From NCBI GenBank assembly GCA_031553235.1, contig JAVBLS010000019.1, positions 96,345 to 160,344 of the forward strand: a stretch of DNA of 64,000 nucleotides. Direction: 5' to 3'. Below are positions 7,680-15,133 of this stretch, one piece after another; position 1 is the stretch's first letter, and each line of letters begins with the position of its first letter. Below the pieces are notes generated by a model, which did not search any database, was not told the DNA's origin, and worked only from the letters and a program-made list of their open reading frames with translations. This DNA comes from Frigididesulfovibrio sp031553235 (GTDB lineage Bacteria; Desulfobacterota; Desulfovibrionia; Desulfovibrionales; Desulfovibrionaceae). A program made the translations under genes and the position numbers.

Positions 7680-8561
7680 TCACAGGGTACGACCCCGGTC
7701 GTCATCTAAAAACGCCGCCTCGATCCGCGACTCCCAGGCGCCGCTTCCGGTCGTATAGGCCGAAAGGTGGTGGCTCAGTTTGGTGATCCGCCAGGTTCCC
7801 GTGGCCCGGGGCACGATGCTTTCGATGCGGGCAAGCCCGCCGTAGGCCAGATCCGGGTTATAGAGGCAGCGGCAGGAAATGCCGTCCTGCCCGAATGTCG
7901 GGTAGCCGATGAGGCCGGCATCCTTGTTCAGAAGCACGGCGTTGCCCGCCCGGGCCTGCCCGGCCGGCATGGTCACCACCGTGTTGTCGTCGATGATCAG
8001 TTCACAGTCCAGGTCACGGGCCAGCTTGAACATCTTGTCCACGGGCGGACCGGGAAACCAGGCGTTTCGCACCGAGCCGGAAACCCCCTCGTTGCGGTAG
8101 GCGTAGCCGGCTTCTTGGGCGAACTGGGCAAAGAGCCGCTCGGCGCCCGCTTCGCCCGTGACCGTGGTGATGGGCCGGGCAAGCTGCTGCGGATAGCCGC
8201 CGCTCTCGGCCTCGAACTCCATGCAGACATCCGGGGCGGTATTGAAATCGGCGGCCGCGCGGACGATCTCCCCCTGAAAGACCAGCGACAGGGTTTTGTC
8301 CTTTTCTCCGGCCCGGATCTCAAGCAGGTTGTGTTGCGACTCCAGGGGCCGGAAGGAGAGCATGGTCAGCTCGGCCATATCTTCATATGTCAGGCCCCAG
8401 ACCTTGACCGAGGCATTGTGCCTGTCCGGCAGGCCGGGCTTGTGCACCGTGGCCTCACAGGCCAGGCCCTCGATGATTTTGCTGTTGCCGCCCTCGGAAA
8501 AGTCGCCCTTGCCCAGGGTGACGGCAAGCTGAATGGTTTTGATGGAGAAGCTGTTTGGCAT
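7680..8561 (-). CDS. Baseplate hub protein
   Basis: The protein has 293 residues from ATG 8561, preceded by GGGAGC. It matches the tail/baseplate hub family of myoviruses (GpD/gp27 role): a β-rich N-terminal region (MPNSFSIKTIQLAVTLGKG), a middle part with FAQFAQEAGYAYRNEG, and a C-terminal region ISCRCLYNPDLAYGGLARIES followed by WRITKLSHHLSAYTTGSGAW. It forms the trimeric hub between tube and spike. It follows the baseplate plug gene with a 14-base gap and is upstream of the spike. Confidence 0.8.
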   Translation of the reverse strand: MPNSFSIKTIQLAVTLGKGDFSEGGNSKIIEGLACEATVHKPGLPDRHNASVKVWGLTYEDMAELTMLSFRPLESQHNLLEIRAGEKDKTLSLVFQGEIVRAAADFNTAPDVCMEFEAESGGYPQQLARPITTVTGEAGAERLFAQFAQEAGYAYRNEGVSGSVRNAWFPGPPVDKMFKLARDLDCELIIDDNTVVTMPAGQARAGNAVLLNKDAGLIGYPTFGQDGISCRCLYNPDLAYGGLARIESIVPRATGTWRITKLSHHLSAYTTGSGAWESRIEAAFLDDDRGRTL

Positions 8562-8575
8562 GATGTGCTCCCGGC

Positions 8576-8911
8576 TCAGCGCCTCAAGGTTTCGGGAATT
8601 TCCTCTCCGTCTTCCAGATACAGCAACAGCCAACGTCCGCCGCCCTCGCCCGTGTGCAGGCCCTGCCAGTGCGGCGGCCGGTCGCCTTCCAGATCGAGAA
8701 AATGCAGGCTGCCGGCAAAATGCGGCGAGCGCGAGGCCGGCACCTCGGCCCGGTTTTCGCACAGGGCGCCGTGGCAGACCGTGGCCGCGCCCGCCTGCAG
8801 GTCGAGATAGAGCCGTTCCTGCCGCCAGAAGAGCGAGAGGGTGCAGTATTGGCCGGCCAGGACCACGTTCAGGGTCTGGGCCGGAATCTGCGAAAGGGGA
8901 ATCTGCAACAT
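8576..8911 (-). CDS. Baseplate plug-type protein
   Basis: The protein has 111 residues. It begins MLQIPLSQIPAQTLNVVLAG, the conserved opening of the small cyanophage Pam3-type baseplate plug protein, followed by LYLDL and a β-rich remainder. In such phages it closes the hub channel beneath the tube. The location between the Dit-like gene and the hub gene agrees with this role. The assignment rests on the N-terminal pattern and gene order. Confidence 0.75.
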   Translation of the reverse strand: MLQIPLSQIPAQTLNVVLAGQYCTLSLFWRQERLYLDLQAGAATVCHGALCENRAEVPASRSPHFAGSLHFLDLEGDRPPHWQGLHTGEGGGRWLLLYLEDGEEIPETLRR

Positions 8912-8950
8912 TGTTGAAAACCTCCGTTGCCTGTTTTCAGATTCGTCGTA

Positions 8951-9451
8951 TCACACCGGTCTTTCCCCGCTGCGGGTCTGCACCCGGCCGACATTGACCC
9001 TGTCCGAACTGCTCGGGTTTTTGGGCCTGCCCATGGCGGTCGCGGCGGTCTGGGTCTGGACCTCGCGCACCTCGACCAGGCTCAGGGCCACGCACAGCGA
9101 GCCCGCGTTGTTCTCGCGGCCGCGCTTGTAGGTGTAGCTCTGCAGGGTCATATTCTCGTACAGGGCCGACGGCGTGGACACCGAGAGCCTGACCGCCCGG
9201 TTGCGGTAGTCGTCGAGCTTCTGCAGCATGTACTCGAAGTCCGACTCCGCGCCCTGGGCGGCCAGGTTGACCTCGATGGCCCGGGGTTCCTGGGTCTTGT
9301 TGTAGTGGATGAAACCGCCCTGCTCCACGGGGTTGGAAAGGGCCTGGCCGCTGTTGCGCACGTCGATGTCCAGAAAGCTGGTGAAGCTTACGGCCGTGGC
9401 CCCGTCTTCGTCCAGCAGGGTCCATTCCCCTTGGGTAAACATCCGGCTCAT
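8951..9451 (-). CDS. Dit-like baseplate/tail protein
   Basis: The protein has 166 residues. It shows the pattern of phage tail proteins with a Dit-like N-terminal domain: a β-rich region around SFLDIDVRNSGQALSNPVEQGGF, then YNKTQEPRAIEVNLAAQG and ALSLVEVREVQTQT. It probably forms the ring joining the distal tube to the hub. It begins 3 bases after the tape-measure stop, so it is coupled to that gene. The last 25 residues are polar and probably disordered. Confidence 0.75.
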   Translation of the reverse strand: MSRMFTQGEWTLLDEDGATAVSFTSFLDIDVRNSGQALSNPVEQGGFIHYNKTQEPRAIEVNLAAQGAESDFEYMLQKLDDYRNRAVRLSVSTPSALYENMTLQSYTYKRGRENNAGSLCVALSLVEVREVQTQTAATAMGRPKNPSSSDRVNVGRVQTRSGERPV

Positions 9452-9453
9452 GG

Positions 9454-10920
9454 CTAATACCCGCCGCTGTAGTTCTTGATGGAAACCAGGCGCCGGCTGA
9501 GCGAGTCGGAAAAGGCGTCCATGATGCCCTGCCCGTCGGTGGCCTGGGTGTAAATCTGAATGTCGCCGAAGGTGTTGTTGACGCTTCTGTCCATCGGGGC
9601 CCCGGCCGGGCCGGACGCGCCGGCGGCCATCAGGGCCGGGCTCAGGGCCGAGGAGGCGCCGCCGTAAGAAGGAACCGCCACGGCTGCCGCGCCGGCAAGG
9701 GCCGGGGTCAGCCCTTCTGGGGAGATGCCGTAGGTCGCGGCCACGGTGGCCGCGCCGGCGGCGGTGAGCTGCCCCACCTCGTTGAGACGCTCGGCGGCCT
9801 TGAAGGTGCCTTTGGTCTTGTTGATGTTCGCCTCAAGTTCCGCATCGTCTATGCCGAACAGGTCTTTCATCCAGTCGGGCATGCTTTCGCGCAGCCAGTC
9901 CCCGAAATCGCTGAAGAGCCGGCCGATATCGTCGAGCAGGCCGGCAAAGAAATTGTAGACTTTATCCCAGTTGGCAATAAGCCAGGTTGCCGCCAGGGCA
10001 AGGGCGAGAACAAGCGCGAGCACGGGGTTGGAGGCCGCGGCAATGCCCAGAAGGCGCATGCCCATGCTGAAGAGTGAAAGGGCTCCGGCAACCGAAGCCA
10101 GGGCCGGGCCGTACTCGATCAGGGCATTGAGAAGCTGCCCGGCTATGGGGATCAGATTGTTCCAGATGTCGCCCAGAGCCCGGCCTACCTCTTCGCCCGT
10201 GCCAAACAGGGACCACAGCCCGGAAAGCGTGGATTCGCCGGTGCTTATGTAATTCCACAGGTCGTATAGGGCATAGCCCAGGGCGGCGACGATTAGGGCG
10301 ATCCAGGTCAGGGGGTTGGCGAGCAGGGCGGCGCCGAAGCTCATGACGGCGGGAATGACCCGGGCGGCAATGACGCCGGCCACATTGCCGAGTGCGCCGG
10401 CAAAGGTGGCAAGAGAGGGCAGTATCTCCATGAACCCGCCGAGTACCAGGGAGACGAAAAAAATGACGCCTTTGCCGATAAATTTGAGCAGTTTGCCGAA
10501 GCCGCCGGCTTTTTTGATGAGCTTATCGAGGCCCGCTAGAATTATTCCGCTACCTACATTGAGACTGAGAGTCTCTAGGATAGCGCCGGTCCCGGTCAGT
10601 TCGCCGCGCAAGTCGGCAAGTTCCTTACGGATTGCGGCAACTGATTCGGCTAGTTCCTTGACGCCGCCCAGTGAACCGGCCATGTCGCGCAGGGCTTGCG
10701 CGGCGGTGCGCAGGGCGGCCGTCAGTTCGCCCACTGCCCGGACGGCTTCCTGGAGCATTTCCGCAAGCCCGCCGGAAGACATCTGCGCGGGCGCGTTCAG
10801 GTTTTCCGCCACGGCGCGCACACCGGAGGCGGCGCGGGCTTCCACCTGGGCCAGGCTTTTCAGAAAGCCGGCGCCATCCAGGTTCAGGCTGACGCACAAA
10901 GCGTCCGCAATGGTTGCCAT
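9454..10920 (-). CDS. Short tape-measure protein
   Basis: The protein has 488 residues, which is short for a tape measure and would predict a short tail. The N-terminal ~130 residues are Ala-rich helical segments (MLQEAVRAVGELTAALRTAA). Residues ~140-330 contain several hydrophobic stretches (IFFVSLVLGGFMEILPSLAT, NPLTWIALIVAALGYAL, VLALVLALALAATWLIAN), typical of the membrane-interacting centre of tape measures. The C-terminus ends SRRLVSIKNYSGGY, identical to the end of the second, shorter tape-measure-like protein at 20915-22153. It starts behind an AAAGGAG site, and its upstream 5' region has been partly duplicated with the neighbouring zinc-ribbon gene. Confidence 0.85.
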   Translation of the reverse strand: MATIADALCVSLNLDGAGFLKSLAQVEARAASGVRAVAENLNAPAQMSSGGLAEMLQEAVRAVGELTAALRTAAQALRDMAGSLGGVKELAESVAAIRKELADLRGELTGTGAILETLSLNVGSGIILAGLDKLIKKAGGFGKLLKFIGKGVIFFVSLVLGGFMEILPSLATFAGALGNVAGVIAARVIPAVMSFGAALLANPLTWIALIVAALGYALYDLWNYISTGESTLSGLWSLFGTGEEVGRALGDIWNNLIPIAGQLLNALIEYGPALASVAGALSLFSMGMRLLGIAAASNPVLALVLALALAATWLIANWDKVYNFFAGLLDDIGRLFSDFGDWLRESMPDWMKDLFGIDDAELEANINKTKGTFKAAERLNEVGQLTAAGAATVAATYGISPEGLTPALAGAAAVAVPSYGGASSALSPALMAAGASGPAGAPMDRSVNNTFGDIQIYTQATDGQGIMDAFSDSLSRRLVSIKNYSGGY

Positions 10921-10935
10921 ACTAGACTCCTTTTA

Positions 10936-10963
10936 TTGACCGGCGTGGTATGCGTCGTTATAG
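10936..10963 (+). promoter_or_regulatory. Promoter of the first zinc-ribbon microprotein gene
   Basis: TTGACC, a 16-base spacer and TTATAG form a good sigma-70-type promoter 36 bases ahead of the zinc-ribbon start. The spacer GGCGTGGTATGCGTCG is an imperfect palindrome. The same arrangement recurs at 11,235-11,262 and, with a perfect palindrome, at 22,170-22,197, so it was kept or copied with the genes. Confidence 0.6.
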
Positions 10964-10999
10964 CTTGGAGAAACAGGCATGATATCTTTGGAGGTTCCC

Positions 11000-11191
11000 A
11001 TGGCGCTGACAAAATGTTCCGAGTGCGGGAAGGAAGTTTCCGACAAGGCTGAGGTTTGTCCTCACTGCGGATTCAGACTGGCCCCTCCCCCAGATCTTCT
11101 CTCTTCTATCTCCTGGGGAACTCTTGCTCTATGGGGAGTCGTTGCAGTGATACTCTTTACTCTGTCGCGGTGCATTCCAAAATCTTGGTGA
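11000..11191 (+). CDS. Zinc-ribbon, single-transmembrane microprotein 1
   Basis: The product has 63 residues from ATG 11000, chosen because TTGGAGG lies five bases upstream. It starts MALTKCSECGKEV and continues CPHCGFRLAPPP: two CxxC pairs 14 residues apart form a rubredoxin-like zinc ribbon. A proline linker and one transmembrane helix follow (LALWGVVAVILFTLSRC). The cysteines are N-terminal to the helix. It is transcribed against the surrounding late genes from its own promoter, as expected for a moron gene. The family of such zinc-ribbon proteins has no known function that I can name. Five relatives lie in this prophage. Confidence 0.8.
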   Translation: MALTKCSECGKEVSDKAEVCPHCGFRLAPPPDLLSSISWGTLALWGVVAVILFTLSRCIPKSW

Positions 11192-11234
11192 CGCACAAAG
11201 CGTCCACAATGGTTGCCATACTAAACTCCTTTTA

Positions 11235-11262
11235 TTGACCGGCGTGAGTTGCGCCGTTATAT
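11235..11262 (+). promoter_or_regulatory. Promoter of the second zinc-ribbon microprotein gene
   Basis: TTGACC, a 16-base spacer and TTATAT repeat the design of the promoter at 10,936. The spacer again carries an imperfect palindrome (GGCGTG/GCGCC). It lies inside the duplicated 298-base unit. Confidence 0.6.
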
Positions 11263-11298
11263 ATTGAAAACACAGGCATGATATTCTTGGAGGTTTCC

Positions 11299-11481
11299 AT
11301 GGCGCTGACCAAGTGCTCCGAATGCGGCGAAAAGGTTTCCGACAAAGCCGAAGTTTGTCCTCATTGTGGGTTCAGGCTGGCTCCTCCCCCATCGGCTCTT
11401 TCGACTATTTCATGGGAGACCGCTGTTGCGTGGTTTATCATCGGGGGAGGTGGCCTTCTTCTTCTCCGCTGGCTTCGTTGA
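11299..11481 (+). CDS. Zinc-ribbon, single-transmembrane microprotein 2
   Basis: The product has 60 residues from ATG 11299, behind a GGAGG site. MALTKCSECGEKVSDKAEV is nearly identical to microprotein 1, and CPHCGFRLAPPP completes the zinc ribbon. The transmembrane helix (VAWFIIGGGGLLLL) differs completely from that of copy 1, so the ribbon is conserved while the membrane part diverges. This pattern suggests the ribbon and linker do a shared job while the helix adapts or is under weak constraint. Confidence 0.8.
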   Translation: MALTKCSECGEKVSDKAEVCPHCGFRLAPPPSALSTISWETAVAWFIIGGGGLLLLRWLR

Positions 11482-11544
11482 TGGCCGGCCGGGCGCAGTG
11501 CCGCTTAGCTTGGGAAAACAGGCATGGTATCTTTGGAGGTTTGC

Positions 11545-11721
11545 ATGGCGATGACCAGGTGTCCGGAATGCAAGAAGAGAATTTCCAATAAAGCTGAAGT
11601 CTGCCCACACTGCGGTATTCGATTTTCTCCTCCTCCTTTGTTTGACGTCCCATGGATAGTTATCTTCAGATGGTCGGTTGCGGCAGTTATTTTAGGTATC
11701 CTTGCATATATTACTCGATAA
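11545..11721 (+). CDS. Zinc-ribbon, single-transmembrane microprotein 3
   Basis: The product has 58 residues from ATG 11545 with GGAGG upstream. MAMTRCPECKKRISNKAEV plus CPHCGIRFSPPP form the zinc ribbon, followed by one helix (IFRWSVAAVILGILAYIT). Its 5' flank is a degraded version of the promoter unit of copies 1 and 2; the TTGA and TTAGCTTGG elements are too far apart. Expression may depend on readthrough from the upstream copies. It is closest in its ribbon-linker region to the copy at 22905-23081 (RFSPPP, VPW). Confidence 0.75.
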   Translation: MAMTRCPECKKRISNKAEVCPHCGIRFSPPPLFDVPWIVIFRWSVAAVILGILAYITR

Positions 11722-12039
11722 TAGCGCTGTACTCGCCCACATGCGCGGGCACTATTCCTCTTTCCATACCGACTCCCCCACCATGCCCTATACGGGCGAT
11801 AATGCCCTTGCCGCGCCGCCTGTTTCCGTCATGGCCCCGCCGGCCGTTGCGAGCCGCGATGCCGTCCGGATTTTTCCGTCCGCAGACAGGAGGTTAATAC
11901 GCGATTACCTTTCGCGTTCCTTGCGGGAACAGCTATGCGTTCCTGCAAGGACGGAAAAATCCGGAGGGTCTGAGCGGCCTTTGCCGCCTTTCGTTTCACT
12001 ACTCTCTTGCCACGCCGGTGTGCTCTCAGCGCGCCGGCG
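11722..12039. other. Gap with dispersed repeat and long stem-loop
   Basis: No gene was found between the end of the zinc-ribbon array (plus strand) and the end of the tail-chaperone extension (minus strand). The gap holds the fullest copy of a dispersed element, marked by GCGAGCCGCGATGCCGTCCG near 11,850 and GGAGGGTCTGAGCGGCC at 11,963-11,979. Confidence 0.6.
11866..11964. terminator. Long stem-loop between convergent genes
   Basis: CCGGATTTTTCCGTCC at 11,866-11,881 is the exact reverse complement of 11,949-11,964, giving a 16-bp perfect stem with a 67-base loop. It sits between converging transcripts and could end both, although it lacks a classical U-tract. The arms are part of the dispersed GTCTGAGCGGCC element. 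Confidence 0.45.
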
Positions 12040-12671
12040 TCACTTCTTTCGGGCCGCCTCCATGGCCGCCCACTCGTTGTAGTTCTGCACGCTGATCGCT
12101 TCCCGCAGGTTCAGGGCATCCTCATAGCTGTAGAAGGTCTGCAGTTCGCGCAGGCTGGCGAGTTTGCGGGTGACGATCACCCCGACGAGGTCCGAGAAGT
12201 TGGGGTAGTCCGCGTATGCCGCGCCTGTTACCGAGTTGCGATACCGAGTTTCCCGAGGAAGCCGGAGAGGCTTTCGCCTTCCGGCCGCAAAAAACCCAGG
12301 TTCAGCGTGGCGGCCTCCGCCCGCAGGGTGAACAGGGTTTTCACGTCCAGGATGTAGGCGTCCACGCTCTCGGGCGTGCAGCGCTCTTCCACCCGCTCCA
12401 CAACGCGCGAGCAGCAGCCCAGCAGTTCGTCCAGCAGGGGCTGGACCTTTTCGGGCTCAAGGTGGCCGAGGACGGACAGGCCGTTTCCGGCCAGATAGGC
12501 TCCGGCGGCCGGGAGGTCCGCGCCGTCGGGCACCTGGGCGCCGCTCTTGGTCAAAAGCAGGGCCACGCGGAGCAGCCAGTTTTCCAGTTTGGTGGCGGGC
12601 ATCTCGCGGATTTTGAAAGTCAGCAGTTGTTCGCGGTCTTGAATATCAATAGTAATTTCCTTGCGAGCCAT
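12040..12671 (-). CDS. Tail assembly chaperone, -1 frameshift product (G-T type)
   Basis: This is the probable long form. Translation starts at 12671, slips back one base at the heptamer G GGT TTT (12,297-12,291, codon 124 in phase), and continues in the -1 frame to TGA at 12,040. The -1 frame downstream encodes YADYPNFSDLVGVI and then LRELQTFYSYEDALNLREAI. It has no start codon of its own near the upstream gene's stop. The paralogous locus at 23,298-23,935 preserves the same heptamer at the same codon and a similar extension (HELQTVYSYEDALNLAEVIS). Many tailed phages make such a minor extended chaperone just ahead of the tape measure. Confidence 0.7.
12228..12671 (-). CDS. Tail assembly chaperone, short form
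   Basis: The protein has 147 residues starting MARKEITIDIQDREQLLTFK, with the typical helical and acidic composition of tape-measure chaperones. ATG 12671 is preceded by AGGAGAA. It is ~68% identical by eye to the paralogue at 23492-23935 over the N-terminal part (TFKIREMPATKLENWLLR versus TFKIREMPATRLESWLLR). It follows the tail-tube gene, as chaperone genes do, and would coat the tape measure during tail assembly. The zinc-ribbon cassette separates it from the tape measure. Confidence 0.8.
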   Translation of the reverse strand: MARKEITIDIQDREQLLTFKIREMPATKLENWLLRVALLLTKSGAQVPDGADLPAAGAYLAGNGLSVLGHLEPEKVQPLLDELLGCCSRVVERVEERCTPESVDAYILDVKTLFTLRAEAATLNLGFLRPEGESLSGFLGKLGIATR

Positions 12672-12994
12672 TTCATTTCTCCTGCTTTTTTTGTTGTGTT
12701 TGTGTTGCCCGAATGGGTTTCGTTTGTGTTTTCAGAGTGGATATCCCCACCGGCCCGTTTGTGAGCGAATTTCCAGAGCGGGGATTCCCCACTTCCCCTG
12801 TTTGTGAGTGGATTTTTTCTTTTGGCAAGGCGGGCAAGGTGTTGCGATGGGGGCTGGACTCTTCGGTCCTTGCGGCCCGCGTTGCTGTGGAGCAGGACTC
12901 TGCTCATCCAGAAGCCTCACCGACCGGCCGAGCTTCGCAGCCCTTTTTTCCGGAGGCGAAACGTGCGCCAACGCCGCATGACGGAAAAAGACGC
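12672..12994. other. Gap with degenerate repeats, no gene seen
   Basis: The stretch between tail tube and chaperone holds a degenerate tandem duplication around GTTTGTGAG (12,758-12,810). It also holds a segment near 12,940 (GCAGCCCTTTTTTCCGGAG) that resembles the one near 16,975. No supported open frame is present. Confidence 0.5.
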
Positions 12995-13435
12995 TCACAA
13001 ACTCGATCTTTCGAAATCCTGGAAGTCGAAGGTCCAGGTCGTGGCGGCCAAAACCTTTTCCAACGAGGGGAACGGCGCGCCGCTCTTCATGATCCCCACG
13101 GACCAGGTGAAGGTGGTCTTGATGCTCGGCACGGTGCAGACCAGGTTGCAGGCGTAGACCCGTTTGTTGGCGGCCATGGCCTGCCAGACCGTGGCCAGGT
13201 TGGCGTGCGAGGGGCTGGCCGCCTCGAGGGTGACGGTCACGGGGTAAATGGCCGGCACATAGCCGCCCACAAGCCGGCCGTCCACGCCCTTGCGGGTTTC
13301 GGCCACGTCCACGGCGTCCATGCTCAGCGCCTGGTCGGTGCCGAACATTTGCAGAACGATGCCGGAGGGGAAAATGTCCTCCACCGTGAGCACGGCTTCG
13401 GCGTTGGCGCTGGTGATATCGAGATGTTGCGACAT
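12995..13435 (-). CDS. Tail tube protein
   Basis: The protein has 146 residues, the right size for a myovirus tail tube, and starts MSQHLDITSANAEAVLTVED. It is β-rich, with PVTVTLEAASPSHANLATVW and KTTFTWSVGIMKSGAPFPSL followed by WTFDFQDFE, matching the phage tail-tube pattern found directly after DUF3383 sheath genes. It lies 33 bases downstream of the sheath gene, and tube follows sheath in most contractile tails. Confidence 0.82.
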   Translation of the reverse strand: MSQHLDITSANAEAVLTVEDIFPSGIVLQMFGTDQALSMDAVDVAETRKGVDGRLVGGYVPAIYPVTVTLEAASPSHANLATVWQAMAANKRVYACNLVCTVPSIKTTFTWSVGIMKSGAPFPSLEKVLAATTWTFDFQDFERSSL

Positions 13436-13468
13436 GCGATATGCTCCTTTGGAAGGTTATGGGTGTTC

Positions 13469-14989
13469 TTACAGGACCGCTGTGGAGGCGACCTCGATCT
13501 TTTGGACGGCGCCGCCATAGGTGTACCAAAGGGAGATGATCGGGCTCTCGCGCCGGGCCCTGGCCGGGGCGCCCGGGTCGAGCACCTGGATGTAGTAGCC
13601 CTGGGTGCGCAGCTCGTCCGAGATGTCCAGACCCGCCTCGGTCATCACCTCCGAGCGCTGCCGCTCCGAAAGGGCCACGCCCGCCTCGATGGCCGCGTTG
13701 GTCCGGGCCTCGTTGACCGGGTCCATCATCCAGGCCTTGATCATGGTGTAGCCGCGCATGTTGTAGGGCACGCGGCCGACCGAGGTGATCCCGTCCATCA
13801 GGGCCGCCTGCAGGCGGTTGTTCAGCCAGATGGAGTTGATGTAGGGGTCGATGAAGCCGTAGTCCGAGGCCGAGAGGCAGCCGGGGTAGAGGAAGGCAAA
13901 CTCGGCGTTGCGCGTGGCGAAGTTGCCGAAATAGTTGCAGTTCTTGGCTTCGAGCACGGCGGCCGTGGTTTCGTCCGTGACCCAGGGGGCCAGGCCGGAC
14001 TGCTTTTTGAACGCGGCCGTGATCGTGCCGTTGACCCGGCGCCAGGCCACCGAGGCGACCACGCCCATGATAAAGGCGGCGTATTCGAGCGAGCCGTGGA
14101 CCACGGCCGTGTGGTCCAGGCCGGCGGCCTTGATCACGCTTGCCGTGTCGGCGACGGAGTCGGCCGAGGCCACGGCCGGGTTGGTGGTGTAGGCCACGTA
14201 GAGCCTGCCGTAGTTGCGGCTTGCCCAGCCGGCCCATTCCAGGGCGGCTTCGGGGTCTTCTTCCCAGGCTGTGCTGAACGACACCCAGTTCTGGGTCTTG
14301 GCCAGCACGGCGGCCATCTGTTGCTCGACGGAAAGGGCGTCCATGCCGCGGGAGAGCAGCGCGCCGCGATCCGGGGTCAGGTTGAGCAGTTCGGCCAGGT
14401 CGTTGCCCGAGGCGGTGCCCGCGCCCGCGGATGACGCGAAGGAAACTTCGGAATCCGCGCCGGTCGTGCCGCTGCTGATGGTGAAGGCCTTGGTCAGGCT
14501 GGAATAGGTCACGCTTGCCGCGCTCTGCCCGGCCACGGCCCGGAGGGCTGTTTCCAGGGTCGCGGCCACGTCGCTGTAGCTCGCGGCCGCGCTCAGATCG
14601 ATGCCGGCCAGGCTGTGGGCGGTGTTGTCGATGCTCAGGCACAGGCTGCCGGCGCCGACGCTTTTCAGTTGGGCCACAGTGCGGGTGACCTTGCCGCCGC
14701 GCAGCCAGGCGGGCGCGGCCCGGGCGATGCGCCGGGCCGTGAAAAAGGCCTTGGGCGCGGTGAGCTTGCCCGCGTGGCCGGCGAAATAGACCTCGGCCGC
14801 GGCGCATTCCGTCGAGGCCGGGCCGAAATAGGCGCCCACGGCCGCTGCCGAGGGGAAGGACAGCACCAGGCTGGAAGCGGAAATGAGCGGGTTGTCGGTG
14901 AGCAGCAGCCCGTTCAGTTCCAGGTCCGGGCTGCCGCCGTCCATGACGCGGGGCAGGATTTCAACGATGTGGGATGCGGGGATGGCCAT
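13469..14989 (-). CDS. Contractile tail sheath protein (DUF3383 family)
   Basis: The protein has 506 residues. It has DUF3383-type signatures: an N-terminal segment LVLSFPSAAAVGAYFGPAS, the central WVSFSTAWEEDPEAALEWA, and a C-terminal SLWYTYGGAVQKIEVAS. The conserved WRRVNGTITAAFKKQSGL segment lies near residue 335. It forms the contractile sheath around the tube, so the phage is a myovirus. Translation starts at ATG 14989 behind AAGGAG. Confidence 0.9.
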   Translation of the reverse strand: MAIPASHIVEILPRVMDGGSPDLELNGLLLTDNPLISASSLVLSFPSAAAVGAYFGPASTECAAAEVYFAGHAGKLTAPKAFFTARRIARAAPAWLRGGKVTRTVAQLKSVGAGSLCLSIDNTAHSLAGIDLSAAASYSDVAATLETALRAVAGQSAASVTYSSLTKAFTISSGTTGADSEVSFASSAGAGTASGNDLAELLNLTPDRGALLSRGMDALSVEQQMAAVLAKTQNWVSFSTAWEEDPEAALEWAGWASRNYGRLYVAYTTNPAVASADSVADTASVIKAAGLDHTAVVHGSLEYAAFIMGVVASVAWRRVNGTITAAFKKQSGLAPWVTDETTAAVLEAKNCNYFGNFATRNAEFAFLYPGCLSASDYGFIDPYINSIWLNNRLQAALMDGITSVGRVPYNMRGYTMIKAWMMDPVNEARTNAAIEAGVALSERQRSEVMTEAGLDISDELRTQGYYIQVLDPGAPARARRESPIISLWYTYGGAVQKIEVASTAVL

Positions 14990-15041
14990 GTGGGGTGCTC
15001 CTTGTCGGGTTGGGGTGAATATTCAGACAAAAGTTGGTGGG

Positions 15042-15059
15042 GGCCGCTCAGACCCGTCC
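15042..15059 (-). repeat. Dispersed GTCTGAGCGGCC repeat (fragment)
   Basis: This is a reverse-oriented copy of the motif GGACGGGTCTGAGCGGCC in the gap between neck and sheath genes. Other copies are at 5,364-5,376, 11,963-11,979, 16,996-17,012, 23,155-23,171 and 41,543-41,559. Confidence 0.65.
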
Positions 15060-15133
15060 GGGTTTTTTGTTGTTCTTGCCGGAGCGCATAATTCCTCTCG
15101 CGGTGAGCCGAAAACCCGTCGTGTCTTAACCTC

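Larger units (their letters stand above)
10891..11389. repeat. Direct duplication of tape-measure start plus zinc-ribbon gene
   Basis: About 200 bases beginning GACGCACAAAGCGTCC are repeated at roughly 10,891-11,090 and 11,189-11,389, giving a 298-base period. Each copy contains the first codons of the tape-measure gene on the minus strand, its ribosome-binding site, the plus-strand promoter and the 5' half of a zinc-ribbon gene. The second copy leaves an orphan tape-measure start that leads nowhere. The zinc-ribbon genes therefore multiplied by segmental duplication in place. Confidence 0.8.
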
